Shown here piece after piece: positions 31,689-44,304 of a stretch of DNA of 64,000 nucleotides. The notes under the pieces are model-generated. The model was given only the letters and a program-made list of their open reading frames with translations, was not told the DNA's origin and did not search any database. Origin of the DNA: Acidobacteria bacterium AB60 (lineage in GTDB: Bacteria; Acidobacteriota; Terriglobia; Terriglobales; Acidobacteriaceae). The translations under genes were made by a program, and so were the position numbers. The DNA lies in assembly GCA_008682415.1 (NCBI GenBank), contig VANK01000003.1:62001-126000 (forward strand), in the 5' to 3' direction. The first letter of the stretch is position 1. Each line of letters begins with the position of its first letter.

Positions 31689-33680
31689 ATGGTGCCCATG
31701 CGCTGGTTCCGTGTCTTCGGGATCGTCTGTCTTGGTGCAGCGCCTGTAGCGCTGGCCGAGCCGGCGGCGGCGCGCGAGGCGGGCTTGCGGGTGATCCAGA
31801 GCGCCCGGCAGGTGCACGATCTGACGCCTGCGGAGGCGCTCGGTTCTTACCCCGTCCATTTACGGGCGGTGGTGACCTACTATGATCCGTACATTGATGG
31901 GCGGCATGCGGCGTTGTTTATCCACGACCAGAGCGGCGCGGTGTTTGTGGCCTTGCCGGTGCGGCCGATTCTGCCTATCAAGGCCGGGGATCTGGTAGAT
32001 GTGCAGGGCGTTAGCGGGATGGGCGACTATGCTCCGATCGTGATCAAGGCGCAGGTGGGGTACGTGGGGCCGTCGCACGTGCCGGAGCGGCCGATCCGGG
32101 CGACGCTTGCCCAGCTTTTGACACCGATTCTGGATGGGCAGTGGGTGCAGGTGGAGGGGGTGGTGCGGGCGGTGCGTTCGTCGCGTACCAACGTGATCCT
32201 GGACCTGGCCACGCCGGGGGGCTCGCTGGCGGCGACGACTATCCGGGAAGCCAACGTGAACTACGACGCGCTGATTGACGCACGGGTGCGGGTTTCCGCC
32301 AATGCGGCGCCGGTGTTTAACAAGAAGCGGCAGATGGTGGGGGTCCACCTGTTTTTCCCCGGCATGAAGCAGCTGACGGTGCTGCAGGCGGCGGCCGCGG
32401 ACCCGTTTGCGCGTCCGGCGATTCCGCTGCCGGCGGTGCTGCAGTTCACGCCCGGGGTGGATGTGGCGCACCGGGTGCATGTGCAAGGGAGGGTGACGCT
32501 GCGCTGGCCGGGGCGGACGCTCTGCATCCAGCAGGGGAACGATGGGCTGTGCATGGAGACATCGCAGGCGACGCCGGTCAAGTCGGGGGACTTGATCGAT
32601 GCGGTTGGGTTTCCGGCCATCTCGAATTACCGGGCGACGCTGGAGTATGCGGCGTACCGGGTGACAGCCGGGGGGGCCGCCTCGCCGATTGCGCCGCGGG
32701 TGATCAGCGCGTCGGATGCGTTCCGGCCGGAACACGACAGCGAGCTGGTGCAGCTGGAGGGAGAGGTCGTGGGCCAGGAACATGCCGGCGGCGACCAGAC
32801 GATCCTGGTTCGGGCGGGGCCGTACCTGATCCCCGGGATCATGCCGGGAAGCTCCTTTGATGCCGCACACCTTGCGATCAAGGATCAAAGTGTTGTGCGG
32901 CTCACGGGGATTTGCCGCTCGCAGATCAACTCGGAGGACACGAACTTCAGCGAGGGGGAGATACGGGCGGGGGCGGTCCAGTTGCTTCTGGACTCGGCGA
33001 GCGGAGTGCAGGTGGTGAAGGTGGCCTCGTGGTGGACGCGCCGCAACACGCTGGGCGTGCTGGCGCTGGTGGCGCTGGTATCGCTGGTGACGCTGGTGTG
33101 GGTGGTGGTGCTGCGCCGCCAGGTGAACCGGCAGACCCACGCGCTGCGCCGGAGCGAAGAGAGATTGCGGCACCTTTCCGAGCACGATGCGTTGACGGGA
33201 CTGCCCAATCGCAACCTTCTGAACGATCGCATGGGGATGGCTCTGCAACGGGCGCGGCGATTCCACCAGCGGATTGCGCTCCTGATGGTGGACCTGGACC
33301 GCTTCAAGGAGGTGAACGATGCGCAGGGGCACCGCGCGGGGGATCAGGTGCTGTGCGAGATTGCGCACCGTCTTCGCTCCTCGGTGCGCATGACGGACAC
33401 GGTGGCGCGGATCGGGGGAGACGAGTTTATTGTTTTGCTGCCCGACCTGAATCAGCCGGAGGAGGCGGAGCTGGTGGCCGGAAAGGTGCTCGCGGCGGTT
33501 GCGGCGCCGATTCCCGCGGGGCAGCAGCCCGTCGCTCTTACGGTAAGCGTCGGTGTCTGCCGCTATCCGGAGGGCGGGGAGACCATTGAAGAGCTCATGG
33601 AGAACGTAGACACGGCTATGTATGCCGCGAAGGCGCAGGGCCGCAATGGCTTTGAGGTGTACCGTCCCGTGCTGCGCTGA
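31689..33680 (+). CDS. membrane-bound diguanylate cyclase
   Basis: 663 aa. Signal peptide (FRVFGIVCLGAAPVALAEPAAA), a large periplasmic region (about 30-450) with repeated OB-like beta segments (YPVHLRAVVTYYD...DQSGAVFVALP), one TM helix (about 458-480, LGVLALVALVSLVTLVWVVVL) and a cytoplasmic GGDEF domain. The active-site motif RIGGDEFIVLLP (about 575) and LTGLPNRNLLNDRM, DLDRFKEVND are intact, so c-di-GMP synthesis is expected. An I-site RxxD is not obvious. The periplasmic part probably senses an envelope signal. Confidence 0.92.
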   Translation: MVPMRWFRVFGIVCLGAAPVALAEPAAAREAGLRVIQSARQVHDLTPAEALGSYPVHLRAVVTYYDPYIDGRHAALFIHDQSGAVFVALPVRPILPIKAGDLVDVQGVSGMGDYAPIVIKAQVGYVGPSHVPERPIRATLAQLLTPILDGQWVQVEGVVRAVRSSRTNVILDLATPGGSLAATTIREANVNYDALIDARVRVSANAAPVFNKKRQMVGVHLFFPGMKQLTVLQAAAADPFARPAIPLPAVLQFTPGVDVAHRVHVQGRVTLRWPGRTLCIQQGNDGLCMETSQATPVKSGDLIDAVGFPAISNYRATLEYAAYRVTAGGAASPIAPRVISASDAFRPEHDSELVQLEGEVVGQEHAGGDQTILVRAGPYLIPGIMPGSSFDAAHLAIKDQSVVRLTGICRSQINSEDTNFSEGEIRAGAVQLLLDSASGVQVVKVASWWTRRNTLGVLALVALVSLVTLVWVVVLRRQVNRQTHALRRSEERLRHLSEHDALTGLPNRNLLNDRMGMALQRARRFHQRIALLMVDLDRFKEVNDAQGHRAGDQVLCEIAHRLRSSVRMTDTVARIGGDEFIVLLPDLNQPEEAELVAGKVLAAVAAPIPAGQQPVALTVSVGVCRYPEGGETIEELMENVDTAMYAAKAQGRNGFEVYRPVLR

Positions 33681-33835
33681 GGAGGCCTGGCGCGAGGCTG
33701 TTCCCTGGCGGCCCGGCGGGGAGCGGGTGACGGGCATTTTTTCTCCGGTGGCCGGGGGTTTTCCGCCACTGGTCACGAAGTACTGGCTCCTAGCTTCGGC
33801 GCTGTTTATACTGCCGATCTGCTGCGGATCCTGGC

Positions 33836-34213
33836 ATGAAAAGGCTATTCCACTTAGTCGGCTGCGTGATCATTGGGTTGCTGGCGGTGCAGCCTGCGCT
33901 GGCCGCGATCGTGTGTGGGGCTCCGACGGCGCCTTGCCCGATGGCGATCACGGACATGGGGCCGGCGTGCGCGGCCGCGCAACTCGCCGATCTTTCCGGG
34001 CCTCGTTCCGCAGCGCAACTGTGCGCGATGCCCCGGGCGACGACGGCCTCGGTGGCGTTGCCGGCAGCGCGCAGAGGGCTTGCCCTGGTGGTGGTGAACT
34101 GGCCTGCGCAGGTGCGAGTGCGTCCGGCTCTGCTTGCGATCGCGTTTCGCCAAGCCGAGAGCCGCGACGAGTCTCCGCCGATTTATCTCCGCAACCGCGT
34201 GTTCCGGATCTAG
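33836..34213 (+). CDS. exported small protein, copy 1 of a duplicated module (VFRI tail)
   Basis: 125 aa with a signal peptide (LFHLVGCVIIGLLAVQPALA|AIV). The mature part begins CGAPTAPCPMAITDMGPAC and ends ESPPIYLRNRVFRI. The protein at 34590 has an equivalent CPM/Met/Cys-rich start and the tail ASPPRHVLLHVFRI, and the nucleotide sequence around both stops is almost the same (TTCCGRATCTAGAC). I therefore treat them as paralogues. The Cys/Met-rich start suggests metal binding (perhaps copper), but that is inference. A 46-aa Cys-rich peptide gene follows after 92 bp. Confidence 0.72.
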   Translation: MKRLFHLVGCVIIGLLAVQPALAAIVCGAPTAPCPMAITDMGPACAAAQLADLSGPRSAAQLCAMPRATTASVALPAARRGLALVVVNWPAQVRVRPALLAIAFRQAESRDESPPIYLRNRVFRI

Positions 34214-34305
34214 ACCCTCTCCTGATGGAAACGCTCCTGAAGCAGCTTGCGCGCAGCCGCGCGCGAGCCTGGACATCCGTGTCTCAACATCAAGGAGATC
34301 ATTCG

Positions 34306-34446
34306 ATGAAACGTAGTGTTGCGCTCGTATCTCTGGCTGCCGCTCTCGCAGTGGCGGCTCTTGCTCAAAACTCGGCGCTGGTGAAGGGCGATGACTGCAG
34401 CGACTGCCCTGTGGATCATTGCCCCTTCTGCCCGCATTCGAAGTAG
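34306..34446 (+). CDS. exported Cys-rich peptide, copy 1
   Basis: 46 aa. Signal peptide MKRSVALVSLAAALAVAALA|QNS; the mature peptide contains CSDCPVDHCPFCPHSK, four Cys in CxxC...CxxC spacing plus two His near the end. AAGGAG precedes the ATG at good spacing. The start MKR-V--- and the tail ending in SK match the peptide encoded at 35067. Likely binds a metal or forms disulfides in the periplasm; no family recognised. Confidence 0.72.
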   Translation: MKRSVALVSLAAALAVAALAQNSALVKGDDCSDCPVDHCPFCPHSK

Positions 34447-34569
34447 AAGGCTCGGCGCGGCCCGGTTCGCGTTTCTTCAGCGGACCGGGCGCGCGCGATT
34501 CGCTTCTGAAGGCATGACGGCGTTGCTGGAACGAATGTGATCCTGGACACAGGCTGCGCCGTCGGAAGT

Positions 34570-34588
34570 GAGTAATCTCGAGTTACTC
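34570..34588. promoter_or_regulatory. palindrome abutting the 34590 start codon
   Basis: GAGTAATCTCGAGTTACTC is a 19-bp near-perfect palindrome ending 1 nt before ATG 34590. There is no Shine-Dalgarno in between, so the site overlaps the translation initiation region or the transcript start. It suggests an operator for module copy 2. A separate GC-rich hairpin (about 34455-34497) follows the first module and may terminate it. Confidence 0.5.
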
Positions 34589-34589
34589 C

Positions 34590-34976
34590 ATGCGGATGCG
34601 GTTCCAATTCGTGGTCTTCGTTCTGATGGCGCTTCTGGTGTTGGAGCCGGCGACCGCGGGGTTTGAGTGTTCCATGAATTCGCCGGGAGGACGGTGGATG
34701 TGCGCGCAGATGGCGGGAATGAGCGCCGACTGCCCGATGCACCACCAGACAAGCCTGGCGGCCTGCGCCCGGGATTGCTACAATCAGGCCTTTCCTTCCG
34801 CGACTGGGGCGATGGCCTCCGCGGCCGCAAAACTACGGTTGGCGCCCGTTTCGCTGTCACAGCCGGCAGTCGTGGCGACCGGGGCGCCGCATGCTGGGTG
34901 CGATGGGATTGAGCAGGTGGCTGCGTTCTCCGCCAGTCCTCCGCGGCATGTTCTTCTGCACGTCTTCCGAATCTAG
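34590..34976 (+). CDS. exported small protein, copy 2 of the duplicated module (VFRI tail)
   Basis: 128 aa with signal peptide (FQFVVFVLMALLVLEPATA|GFE). The mature start is Cys/Met/His-rich (CSMNSPGG, CAQMAGMSADCPMHHQT, CARDCYNQ), a composition seen in copper- or zinc-binding periplasmic proteins. The C-terminus SPPRHVLLHVFRI matches copy 1. ATG 34590 (or 34596) lies directly after a palindrome. Followed by a second Cys-rich peptide gene (90-bp gap), giving the same gene order as copy 1. Confidence 0.72.
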   Translation: MRMRFQFVVFVLMALLVLEPATAGFECSMNSPGGRWMCAQMAGMSADCPMHHQTSLAACARDCYNQAFPSATGAMASAAAKLRLAPVSLSQPAVVATGAPHAGCDGIEQVAAFSASPPRHVLLHVFRI

Positions 34977-35066
34977 ACGCTCCTTGTGTTTAGTGCTGTC
35001 GTGCGGCGGGATCTTGATGATCCGGCCATGCAACCACGCAGTTTCAACGTTAAGGAGAGTTGCACC

Positions 35067-35237
35067 ATGAAGCGTGTCATCGTAGCGTCTGCATTCGTTC
35101 TGGTTCTTGCGGTTACCGCATTTGCGCGGACCTCTTCGTCGGCGAAGGGGATGTATTGCCTCGCGTGCTGCCATGAAAAGTGCGGGGAGACCTGCTGCAA
35201 AGACGGCTGCACGGACAGCTGCTGCCAGAGCAAGTAA
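35067..35237 (+). CDS. exported Cys-rich peptide, copy 2
   Basis: 56 aa. Signal peptide MKRVIVASAFVLVLAVTAFA|RTS; the mature peptide is CLACCHEKCGETCCKDGCTDSCCQSK, nine Cys in 26 residues, metallothionein-like. TAAGGAGAG precedes the ATG. Related to the 46-aa peptide at 34306 by its start, AKG/VKG after the signal peptide, Cys-rich body and terminal SK. Periplasmic metal chelation is plausible but unproven. Confidence 0.75.
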   Translation: MKRVIVASAFVLVLAVTAFARTSSSAKGMYCLACCHEKCGETCCKDGCTDSCCQSK

Positions 35238-35293
35238 TCCTACTCGTACGCGGGCCGCGCTGAAGGCGGCCGGCGGCGAGGCAGATGAGATAG

Positions 35294-35353
35294 AGGGGAT
35301 GCGCAGGGAGTGCGCTTAGGGGATGCGCAGGGAGTGCGCATCCCCTCTTCTTT
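35294..35353. terminator. hairpin terminator built on a 24-bp direct repeat
   Basis: A 24-bp segment (35294-35317) is repeated at 35318. The second copy forms a perfect 11-bp stem AGGGGATGCGC/GCGCATCCCCT with loop AGGGAGT, followed by CTTCTTT. It ends transcripts from the peptide gene at 35067 and faces the 3' end of metH (stop at 35373). The direct repeat allows two alternative stems. Confidence 0.75.
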
Positions 35354-35372
35354 GTGAAGCGCCGGATCCGAA

Positions 35373-39215
<3,843 letters not shown>

Positions 39216-39462
39216 GTCTCCCTGATGGTGCGGTGAAGAAGGGGTAACTCCGGTTCTGACCGGGCGAGTTCAGGTGGATTGCAAAGAAAACAGGCAGAAA
39301 AACCCTGTTGTCATGATAACGAACGGTCAATCTATGAGATGCGCGCCAGCCGAGTTGCGAGTCAGGGGGAATGAGACAAGGGGCCGGTTTTGTCTTGCAT
39401 GATCAGACCGAACGGGCTAACTTGTTGATCGTCTTCCATTTTCCTGATTGTGGGGAGCTGTC

Positions 39463-41370
39463 ATGATGCTCAGGATCTTGAGCCGTATCGCTGTGCCGGC
39501 GTTGTTCCTATCGGTGAGTTCCATTGCAGCCGATGCGTGGCAGGCAGGGCCGCCGCCGGCAGGAACCGCGGCGACGAGCGTGGCGGCCAGTATCGCGCCG
39601 GGGTTGACGCTGCCGATTACTACGCGTGGACAGACCGTCACGCTGTTTGGCACGTTTCCCAATGAGCCGGTGAAGGTGAATCTCAGCTCGGGGAAGGCTG
39701 GCGAGAAGCCCATTCCTCTGGATGCGAGCCGCAGCGACGATGGCAAGTCGATCAACTTCAAGGTGCCGCTGAATGGGCCGGTGGGGGATTTCCTGGTGTT
39801 CGCGGAGGTGGGCCCGCAGGAGCTGCCGGTGCCGGGCGAGCTGCGCATCCAGGCGGACGAGATAGCGAAGGTGACGCTCGATTCCATTTCGCCTCCGACG
39901 GACTATCTCAGTTCCGGGAGCGACGGATTCGACTTCGTGATGGCCGGGCAGAACCTGGCTCATGCCGCTGCGGACAACGTGGTGATCCGGGTGGGTTATG
40001 GTCCGCTGGATGCGGGGAGCCCAGCAGAGTGCGCCGATCTGGCCGCCATGAAGAAGGCCAAGAAGATCTGCCTGTCGTATGACGCGGGCTCCGAGGGGCA
40101 GCGGCTGAATGTCTATAACTATCATCCGCAGCGGTACGAGGGTCCGGTAAGCTTTGCCGTCAGGGTGGGGAACAATACCTCGAATTCGCAGAAGATTACC
40201 TTTTCGGGACTGCGGGCGGAGACGCTGCGCTTTTTGGCGATTGTGGTGTTCCTGGGGCTGGCTGGGTTGGTGTTTGCGGTAGTGCGGCGCGGAATTCGCG
40301 CAAACCGGCTGGCTGGGGAACACTATGGGCCGCTCTCGGCGTTTTTCCTGGACCGGCAGACGAACTCGTTCAGCCTGTCGAAGTTCCAGGTGATCGCGTG
40401 GACGGTGGTGGCGGTCTTCGGATTCGTGTACCTGTTTCTGTGCCGCACATTCGTGCAATGGAACTTTACGTTTCCGCCGATTCCGGAGGGGCTGCCCACG
40501 TTGCTTGGAGTAAGCGCGGGAACCACGGTGGTGGCAACCGGGATTACGGCCCAGCATGGATCCAAGGGAGCCGGGCCGCTGCATCCGTCCTTTGCCGACT
40601 TCATCAGTTCGGGCGGCATCATCGCAGGAGACCGGTTTCAGTTCTTCGTGTGGACGCTGATTGGCTGCCTTGGATTTCTGGCGCTGATTCTCTCGCAGGA
40701 TCCCGCGACGCTGACGCAACTGCCGGACGTGAACGGAACGTTTCTGACGCTGATGGGGATCAGCTCCGCGGGATATCTGGCCGGCAAGCTGGTGCGGGAT
40801 CCGGGACCGATCATCCAGCTCCTGACCATTACCGCGGTCGATCCGGATCTGGGGTTGATGAAGCTGGAGATCAAGGGGCAGAACCTGTCAGAGGAGGCGG
40901 TGGTGAAGGTGGACAAGGACGAGCTGGCCCCCACCAAGTTCAAGATCGTGGGCAAGGACAAACAGGATGGGTCGTCGAATTCGAGTTTCTTTTCCAAGGT
41001 AGAGGTGACGCTGCTCGATGCCGCGAAGTACTTTACCGGGCCGCATTTGATTTACCTGGTGAACGACGACGGGCAGTCGGCCACGGAGGCGTTCCCGGTG
41101 GATCCGGTGAGCCTGGATGCGATCCCGCCGGTCAAGGCGGGGCTGGACCCCGTGACCCTGCATGTGCTGGGGAGGAACTTCTGCTCGGGATTCAAGGGGA
41201 TCTGGGTGGACGCGAACGGACAGGAGCATACGATTCCCGACGCGGACATCAAGTTTGTCGATGAGAATCACCTGGAGGTGACGCTGGTTCCGGGAGCGGC
41301 GGGCACGGGCAAGCTCAAGCTGGTGACCCCGGCGAGGCTGCTGGGCATTGCCGAGGTAAAGGTGGGTTGA
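39463..41370 (+). CDS. hypothetical exported/membrane protein with multiple TM helices
   Basis: 635 aa. Signal peptide (ILSRIAVPALFLSVSSIAADA), an N-terminal periplasmic part with IPT-like beta segments (about 30-255; GQTVTLFGTFPNEPVKVNL, FDFVMAGQNLAHAAADNVVIRVG), then four hydrophobic segments: LRFLAIVVFLGLAGLVFAVV, VIAWTVVAVFGFVYLFL, one near LLGVSAGTTVVATGI, and FFVWTLIGCLGFLALIL. A C-terminal part follows with further IPT-like repeats (LLTITAVDPDLGLMKLEIKGQNLSEEAVVKVD; LHVLGRNFCSGFKGIWVD). No function recognised. GGGGAG supports the start at 39463. Divergent from metH. Confidence 0.75.
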   Translation: MMLRILSRIAVPALFLSVSSIAADAWQAGPPPAGTAATSVAASIAPGLTLPITTRGQTVTLFGTFPNEPVKVNLSSGKAGEKPIPLDASRSDDGKSINFKVPLNGPVGDFLVFAEVGPQELPVPGELRIQADEIAKVTLDSISPPTDYLSSGSDGFDFVMAGQNLAHAAADNVVIRVGYGPLDAGSPAECADLAAMKKAKKICLSYDAGSEGQRLNVYNYHPQRYEGPVSFAVRVGNNTSNSQKITFSGLRAETLRFLAIVVFLGLAGLVFAVVRRGIRANRLAGEHYGPLSAFFLDRQTNSFSLSKFQVIAWTVVAVFGFVYLFLCRTFVQWNFTFPPIPEGLPTLLGVSAGTTVVATGITAQHGSKGAGPLHPSFADFISSGGIIAGDRFQFFVWTLIGCLGFLALILSQDPATLTQLPDVNGTFLTLMGISSAGYLAGKLVRDPGPIIQLLTITAVDPDLGLMKLEIKGQNLSEEAVVKVDKDELAPTKFKIVGKDKQDGSSNSSFFSKVEVTLLDAAKYFTGPHLIYLVNDDGQSATEAFPVDPVSLDAIPPVKAGLDPVTLHVLGRNFCSGFKGIWVDANGQEHTIPDADIKFVDENHLEVTLVPGAAGTGKLKLVTPARLLGIAEVKVG

Positions 41371-41413
41371 TTCCGCGAGGTTGCCGGGCGATTGGCGATG
41401 CGAGAATTGCGCC

Positions 41414-41920
41414 ATGGACGGCATTGAGATACGCCCTGCGATCCGCGAAGATCTGAAGCAGTTGACGGAGATCTACAACCACTTTGTGGTGAACACGCCT
41501 GTGACGTTCGATCTGGAGCCGTGGACGGTGGAGAGGCGCGGATCGTGGTTCGAGCAGTTCGGGACGAGCGGGCGCTATCGGCTGCTGGTTGCGGCGGAGG
41601 GGGATCGGATCGCGGGCTACGCGGGGACGACGCGCTTCCGCCCCAAGGCGGCTTACGACACGACGGTGGAGACAACGATCTATTGCGCTCCGGGCCGGGA
41701 GGGGAAGGGAATCGGCGCGCGGCTGTACGCGGCGCTGTTTGCTTCTCTTGCCGAGGAGAGCGTCCATCGCATCGTGGCCGGGTATGTTCCTCCGAATCCG
41801 GCTTCGGCGGCGCTTCATGCGCGCTTCGGGTTTCGGGCGGTGGGGACGTTCCATGAATGCGGGTACAAGTTTGGCCGGTACTGGGATACGTGCTGGCTGG
41901 AGCGGCCGCTGATCGTCTGA
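41414..41920 (+). CDS. GNAT acetyltransferase, phosphinothricin-acetyltransferase-like
   Basis: 168-aa GNAT enzyme with the Pat/Bar-like pattern: IRPAIREDLKQLTEIYNHFVVNTPVTFDLEPWT at the N-terminus, VAAEGDRIAGYAGTTRFRPKAAYDTTVETTIYCAPGREGKGIGARLYAAL (acetyl-CoA loop GREGKGIG), then AGYVPPNPASAALHARFGFRAVGTFHECGYKFGRYWDTCWLER. Acetylates amino groups of small molecules; the natural substrate may be methionine sulfoximine/sulfone or another amino acid analogue. ATG 41414 is where homology begins. Monocistronic. Confidence 0.92.
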   Translation: MDGIEIRPAIREDLKQLTEIYNHFVVNTPVTFDLEPWTVERRGSWFEQFGTSGRYRLLVAAEGDRIAGYAGTTRFRPKAAYDTTVETTIYCAPGREGKGIGARLYAALFASLAEESVHRIVAGYVPPNPASAALHARFGFRAVGTFHECGYKFGRYWDTCWLERPLIV

Positions 41921-42116
41921 TCGGGAGTGGCCAGGGTTTGAGGCGATGCTGTGAGGATCGCTCACGAAATTAAATTCAAGGCGTCGCGAAACTTTCCCTG
42001 CGGCGGCGGGTTGGGGCAGTCATAGCTCGATTTGCACGAATCTCTCGCTTCTCGGACCCCTCAATCCGTGGACAATCTGACCGACTCCGCAAGGAGCCGC
42101 TTCTGGAGGCAGGGTA

Positions 42117-43127
42117 ATGAAACGCACCTCGGTCGTTCTCCTCTCCATCGTTCTTGCGCCGGCGCTCTATGCCGATGCAGGGCAACATATTCTTCCGGCC
42201 GGTTCTTTGATCGGCTGTACCGTATCGGAACCTCACGTATCTTCCAAGACCATGGCTCCAGGCGACCCGGTGCTTTGCCAGGTAAGTTCCTCCCGCTATG
42301 GACACATGCTGCTGCCGTACCACAGCTATCTTGTGGGACGGTTTGAGGACTTCAAGGATCCGGGTCACTTTGTGGGCAAGGGCTGGATGGAACTGCGGTT
42401 CGACCGCATGGTGATCGAGCCGGATACCGTGATTCCGCTGGATGCGCGGGTGGTGGACGTGCCCGGCTACAAGGTGGACAACCAGGGGCGGATCCAGGGC
42501 AAGGGGCACGCGACGCGGGACATTGTGACGTGGTCAATACCGATCCTGTGGCCTATCGATCTGCTGATGCTGCCGATGCGGGGGCCCCGGCCAACTCTGA
42601 AGGAGGAAACTCGTCTAACCCTGAAGGTCATGGACGACCTGCCGGTTCCACAGACAACCACGCCTCAGGCGGATCCATATGGCCTGATGCATCGTCAGCC
42701 GAGTGCGGAGGCGACTCCGCCGCCGGCACCTACTCCTGAGGCACCTCCTGAGACGAACGCCTATGCTCCCACGGATCAGGCTCCCGCACCCGTTCAAGCG
42801 CAGCCGCAGTACAGCTATGCTCCGCCGCCCCCGCCGCCTCCCGTTTATGCGTATGCCGCGCCCGTTATCGTGCCGGCGGCCGTCGCGTATTCTCCCGTGG
42901 TGGTCATGCCAGCCCCGGTCTACGCCTACGCACCTGTAGCGACCGTGGTTGTACCGGCGCGGCCCTACGCCTATGCCTATGCGCCGCCACCCCCGCCTGC
43001 TTACGGGTATGGCGGAACGGCGCGGTCGTATGGCTACCCGGGGCCGCAGCGCCCAGCGCAGAGTTACGGATACAGCAATTCAGGCTACGGGATGAACAGC
43101 GGCGCACCGTACTACGGAACCCGCTGA
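42117..43127 (+). CDS. exported protein with Pro/Tyr/Ala-rich C-terminal tail
   Basis: 336 aa. Signal peptide MKRTSVVLLSIVLAPALYADA. Residues about 25-185 form a beta-rich domain (LPAGSLIGCTVSEPHVSSKTMAPGDPVLCQV, FVGKGWMELRFDRMVIEPDTVIPLDARVVDVPGYKVD) similar in pattern to the TrbI/VirB10-like domain of the 19271 protein: a 'cost of exposure' sequence with pocket glycines. From about 190 on the chain is low complexity (PPPPPPPVYAYAAPV type, Tyr-Ala-Tyr repeats), probably an extended extracellular or wall-spanning tail. GGAGG precedes ATG 42117. No family name is assigned. Confidence 0.75.
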   Translation: MKRTSVVLLSIVLAPALYADAGQHILPAGSLIGCTVSEPHVSSKTMAPGDPVLCQVSSSRYGHMLLPYHSYLVGRFEDFKDPGHFVGKGWMELRFDRMVIEPDTVIPLDARVVDVPGYKVDNQGRIQGKGHATRDIVTWSIPILWPIDLLMLPMRGPRPTLKEETRLTLKVMDDLPVPQTTTPQADPYGLMHRQPSAEATPPPAPTPEAPPETNAYAPTDQAPAPVQAQPQYSYAPPPPPPPVYAYAAPVIVPAAVAYSPVVVMPAPVYAYAPVATVVVPARPYAYAYAPPPPPAYGYGGTARSYGYPGPQRPAQSYGYSNSGYGMNSGAPYYGTR

Positions 43128-43218
43128 CAGGGGAAGACGCTTGCGTGTCCGGGCGGATCGAGGGGGCCGGCCGGGCGCGCAGCGCCAATCCAGTAGAATT
43201 CGCTGACGGAGGGATCCG

Positions 43219-44160
43219 TTGGCCCATCGCGGCTTTGACGAGCAGATGGCGGCGCTTGAGGCGCTCAAGGGCCAGCCCCTCGATGCGGCGGCGATCGAGC
43301 TCATCCGCAAGTCGATTGCGGGCAAGAGCAACTACCTGGCAGGGAAAGCGGCAAGGCTGGCCGAAGAGAACCAGATCACCGATTTGGTGCCCGCGATGAT
43401 CGAGGCCTTCCAGCGGTTCTTCGTGAATGCGGAGAAGAGCGATCCGCAGTGCTGGGCGAAGAATGCATTAAGCCGCGCGCTGGGTAAACTGGGCTGCCGC
43501 GACAAGGACGTCTTCCTTCGCGGGCTGAATCATCATCAGTGGGAACCGGTGTTTGGGGGTCGAAGCGACACGGCGGGAACGCTGCGGGGCAACTGCGCGC
43601 ACGCGCTGATGGGCTGCGAGGGACTCATCGCACAGGACGTGCTGCTTTTGCTGGTGGATCTTCTGGCCGATGCAGATAAGGCGGTGCGGGTGGAGGCGGT
43701 GCGCGCCATCGCGCAGCTTGAGGACATGGCGGTTCCTGTGCTTCGCCTGCGGGCGCTGATTCCCGGCGAGGATCCCGAGGTGCTGGCGGTGTGCTTTCAG
43801 GCGCTGCTGGGGATCGATCGCGATGCTTCGACTCCGTTCGTGGCTCGGGCCCTGGCACACGGAGATGATGGGGCGGGTGAGGCGGCGTTTGCCCTGGCGG
43901 AGACGCACCATCCGGCGGCGCTGGAGCTGCTGATGGCGGCGCGGCGGCAGCCGGGAAACGATCCCTGGTTTGCGGGGGTTCTGCTGAGTGCGATCGCGCT
44001 CACGAGGCTGCCCCAGGCGTTTGCCTATCTGCTGGGCCTGATTGAGTCAGAGGATCACGATGCGAGCGCGGCGATTGAAGCGCTGATGAAGTCCTCGCCC
44101 GGGCCTGAGCTGCGGGCGCGGATCGAGCAGGCCTTGAGGAGACGGGGAGCGTGCGGCTGA
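43219..44160 (+). CDS. HEAT-repeat protein
   Basis: 313-aa all-helical, cytoplasmic protein. HEAT/armadillo-like units are visible at about 125-230 (LLLVDLLADADKAVRVEAVRAIAQLEDMAVPVLRLRALIPGEDPEVLAVCFQALLGIDRD) and around AALELLMAARRQPGNDPWFAGVLLSAIALTRL. Probably a scaffold or regulator of another protein; no partner in the window. The start is TTG 43219 with GGAGGGA 5-6 nt upstream; the next in-frame ATG (MAALEALK) would cut the first helix. Confidence 0.82.
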   Translation: MAHRGFDEQMAALEALKGQPLDAAAIELIRKSIAGKSNYLAGKAARLAEENQITDLVPAMIEAFQRFFVNAEKSDPQCWAKNALSRALGKLGCRDKDVFLRGLNHHQWEPVFGGRSDTAGTLRGNCAHALMGCEGLIAQDVLLLLVDLLADADKAVRVEAVRAIAQLEDMAVPVLRLRALIPGEDPEVLAVCFQALLGIDRDASTPFVARALAHGDDGAGEAAFALAETHHPAALELLMAARRQPGNDPWFAGVLLSAIALTRLPQAFAYLLGLIESEDHDASAAIEALMKSSPGPELRARIEQALRRRGACG

Positions 44161-44304
44161 AGAAGGCGTGGCAGGAGAATCAATCTCCCTCGGCCCGTTA
44201 GGCGGAGGTGGCGCGACCGTGATGGCCTGCATTGACGGGCCGGGGATGGCGTGCTCTTATGGACAACGGCGAATCGCACCCGCAATTCGACGAGGACGAG
44301 CGCA

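Noticed and set aside
39216..39462. Cobalamin or SAM riboswitch upstream of metH
   Set aside because: No B12-box-like GCCACTG or SAM-box core sequence was found on the minus strand in this gap.
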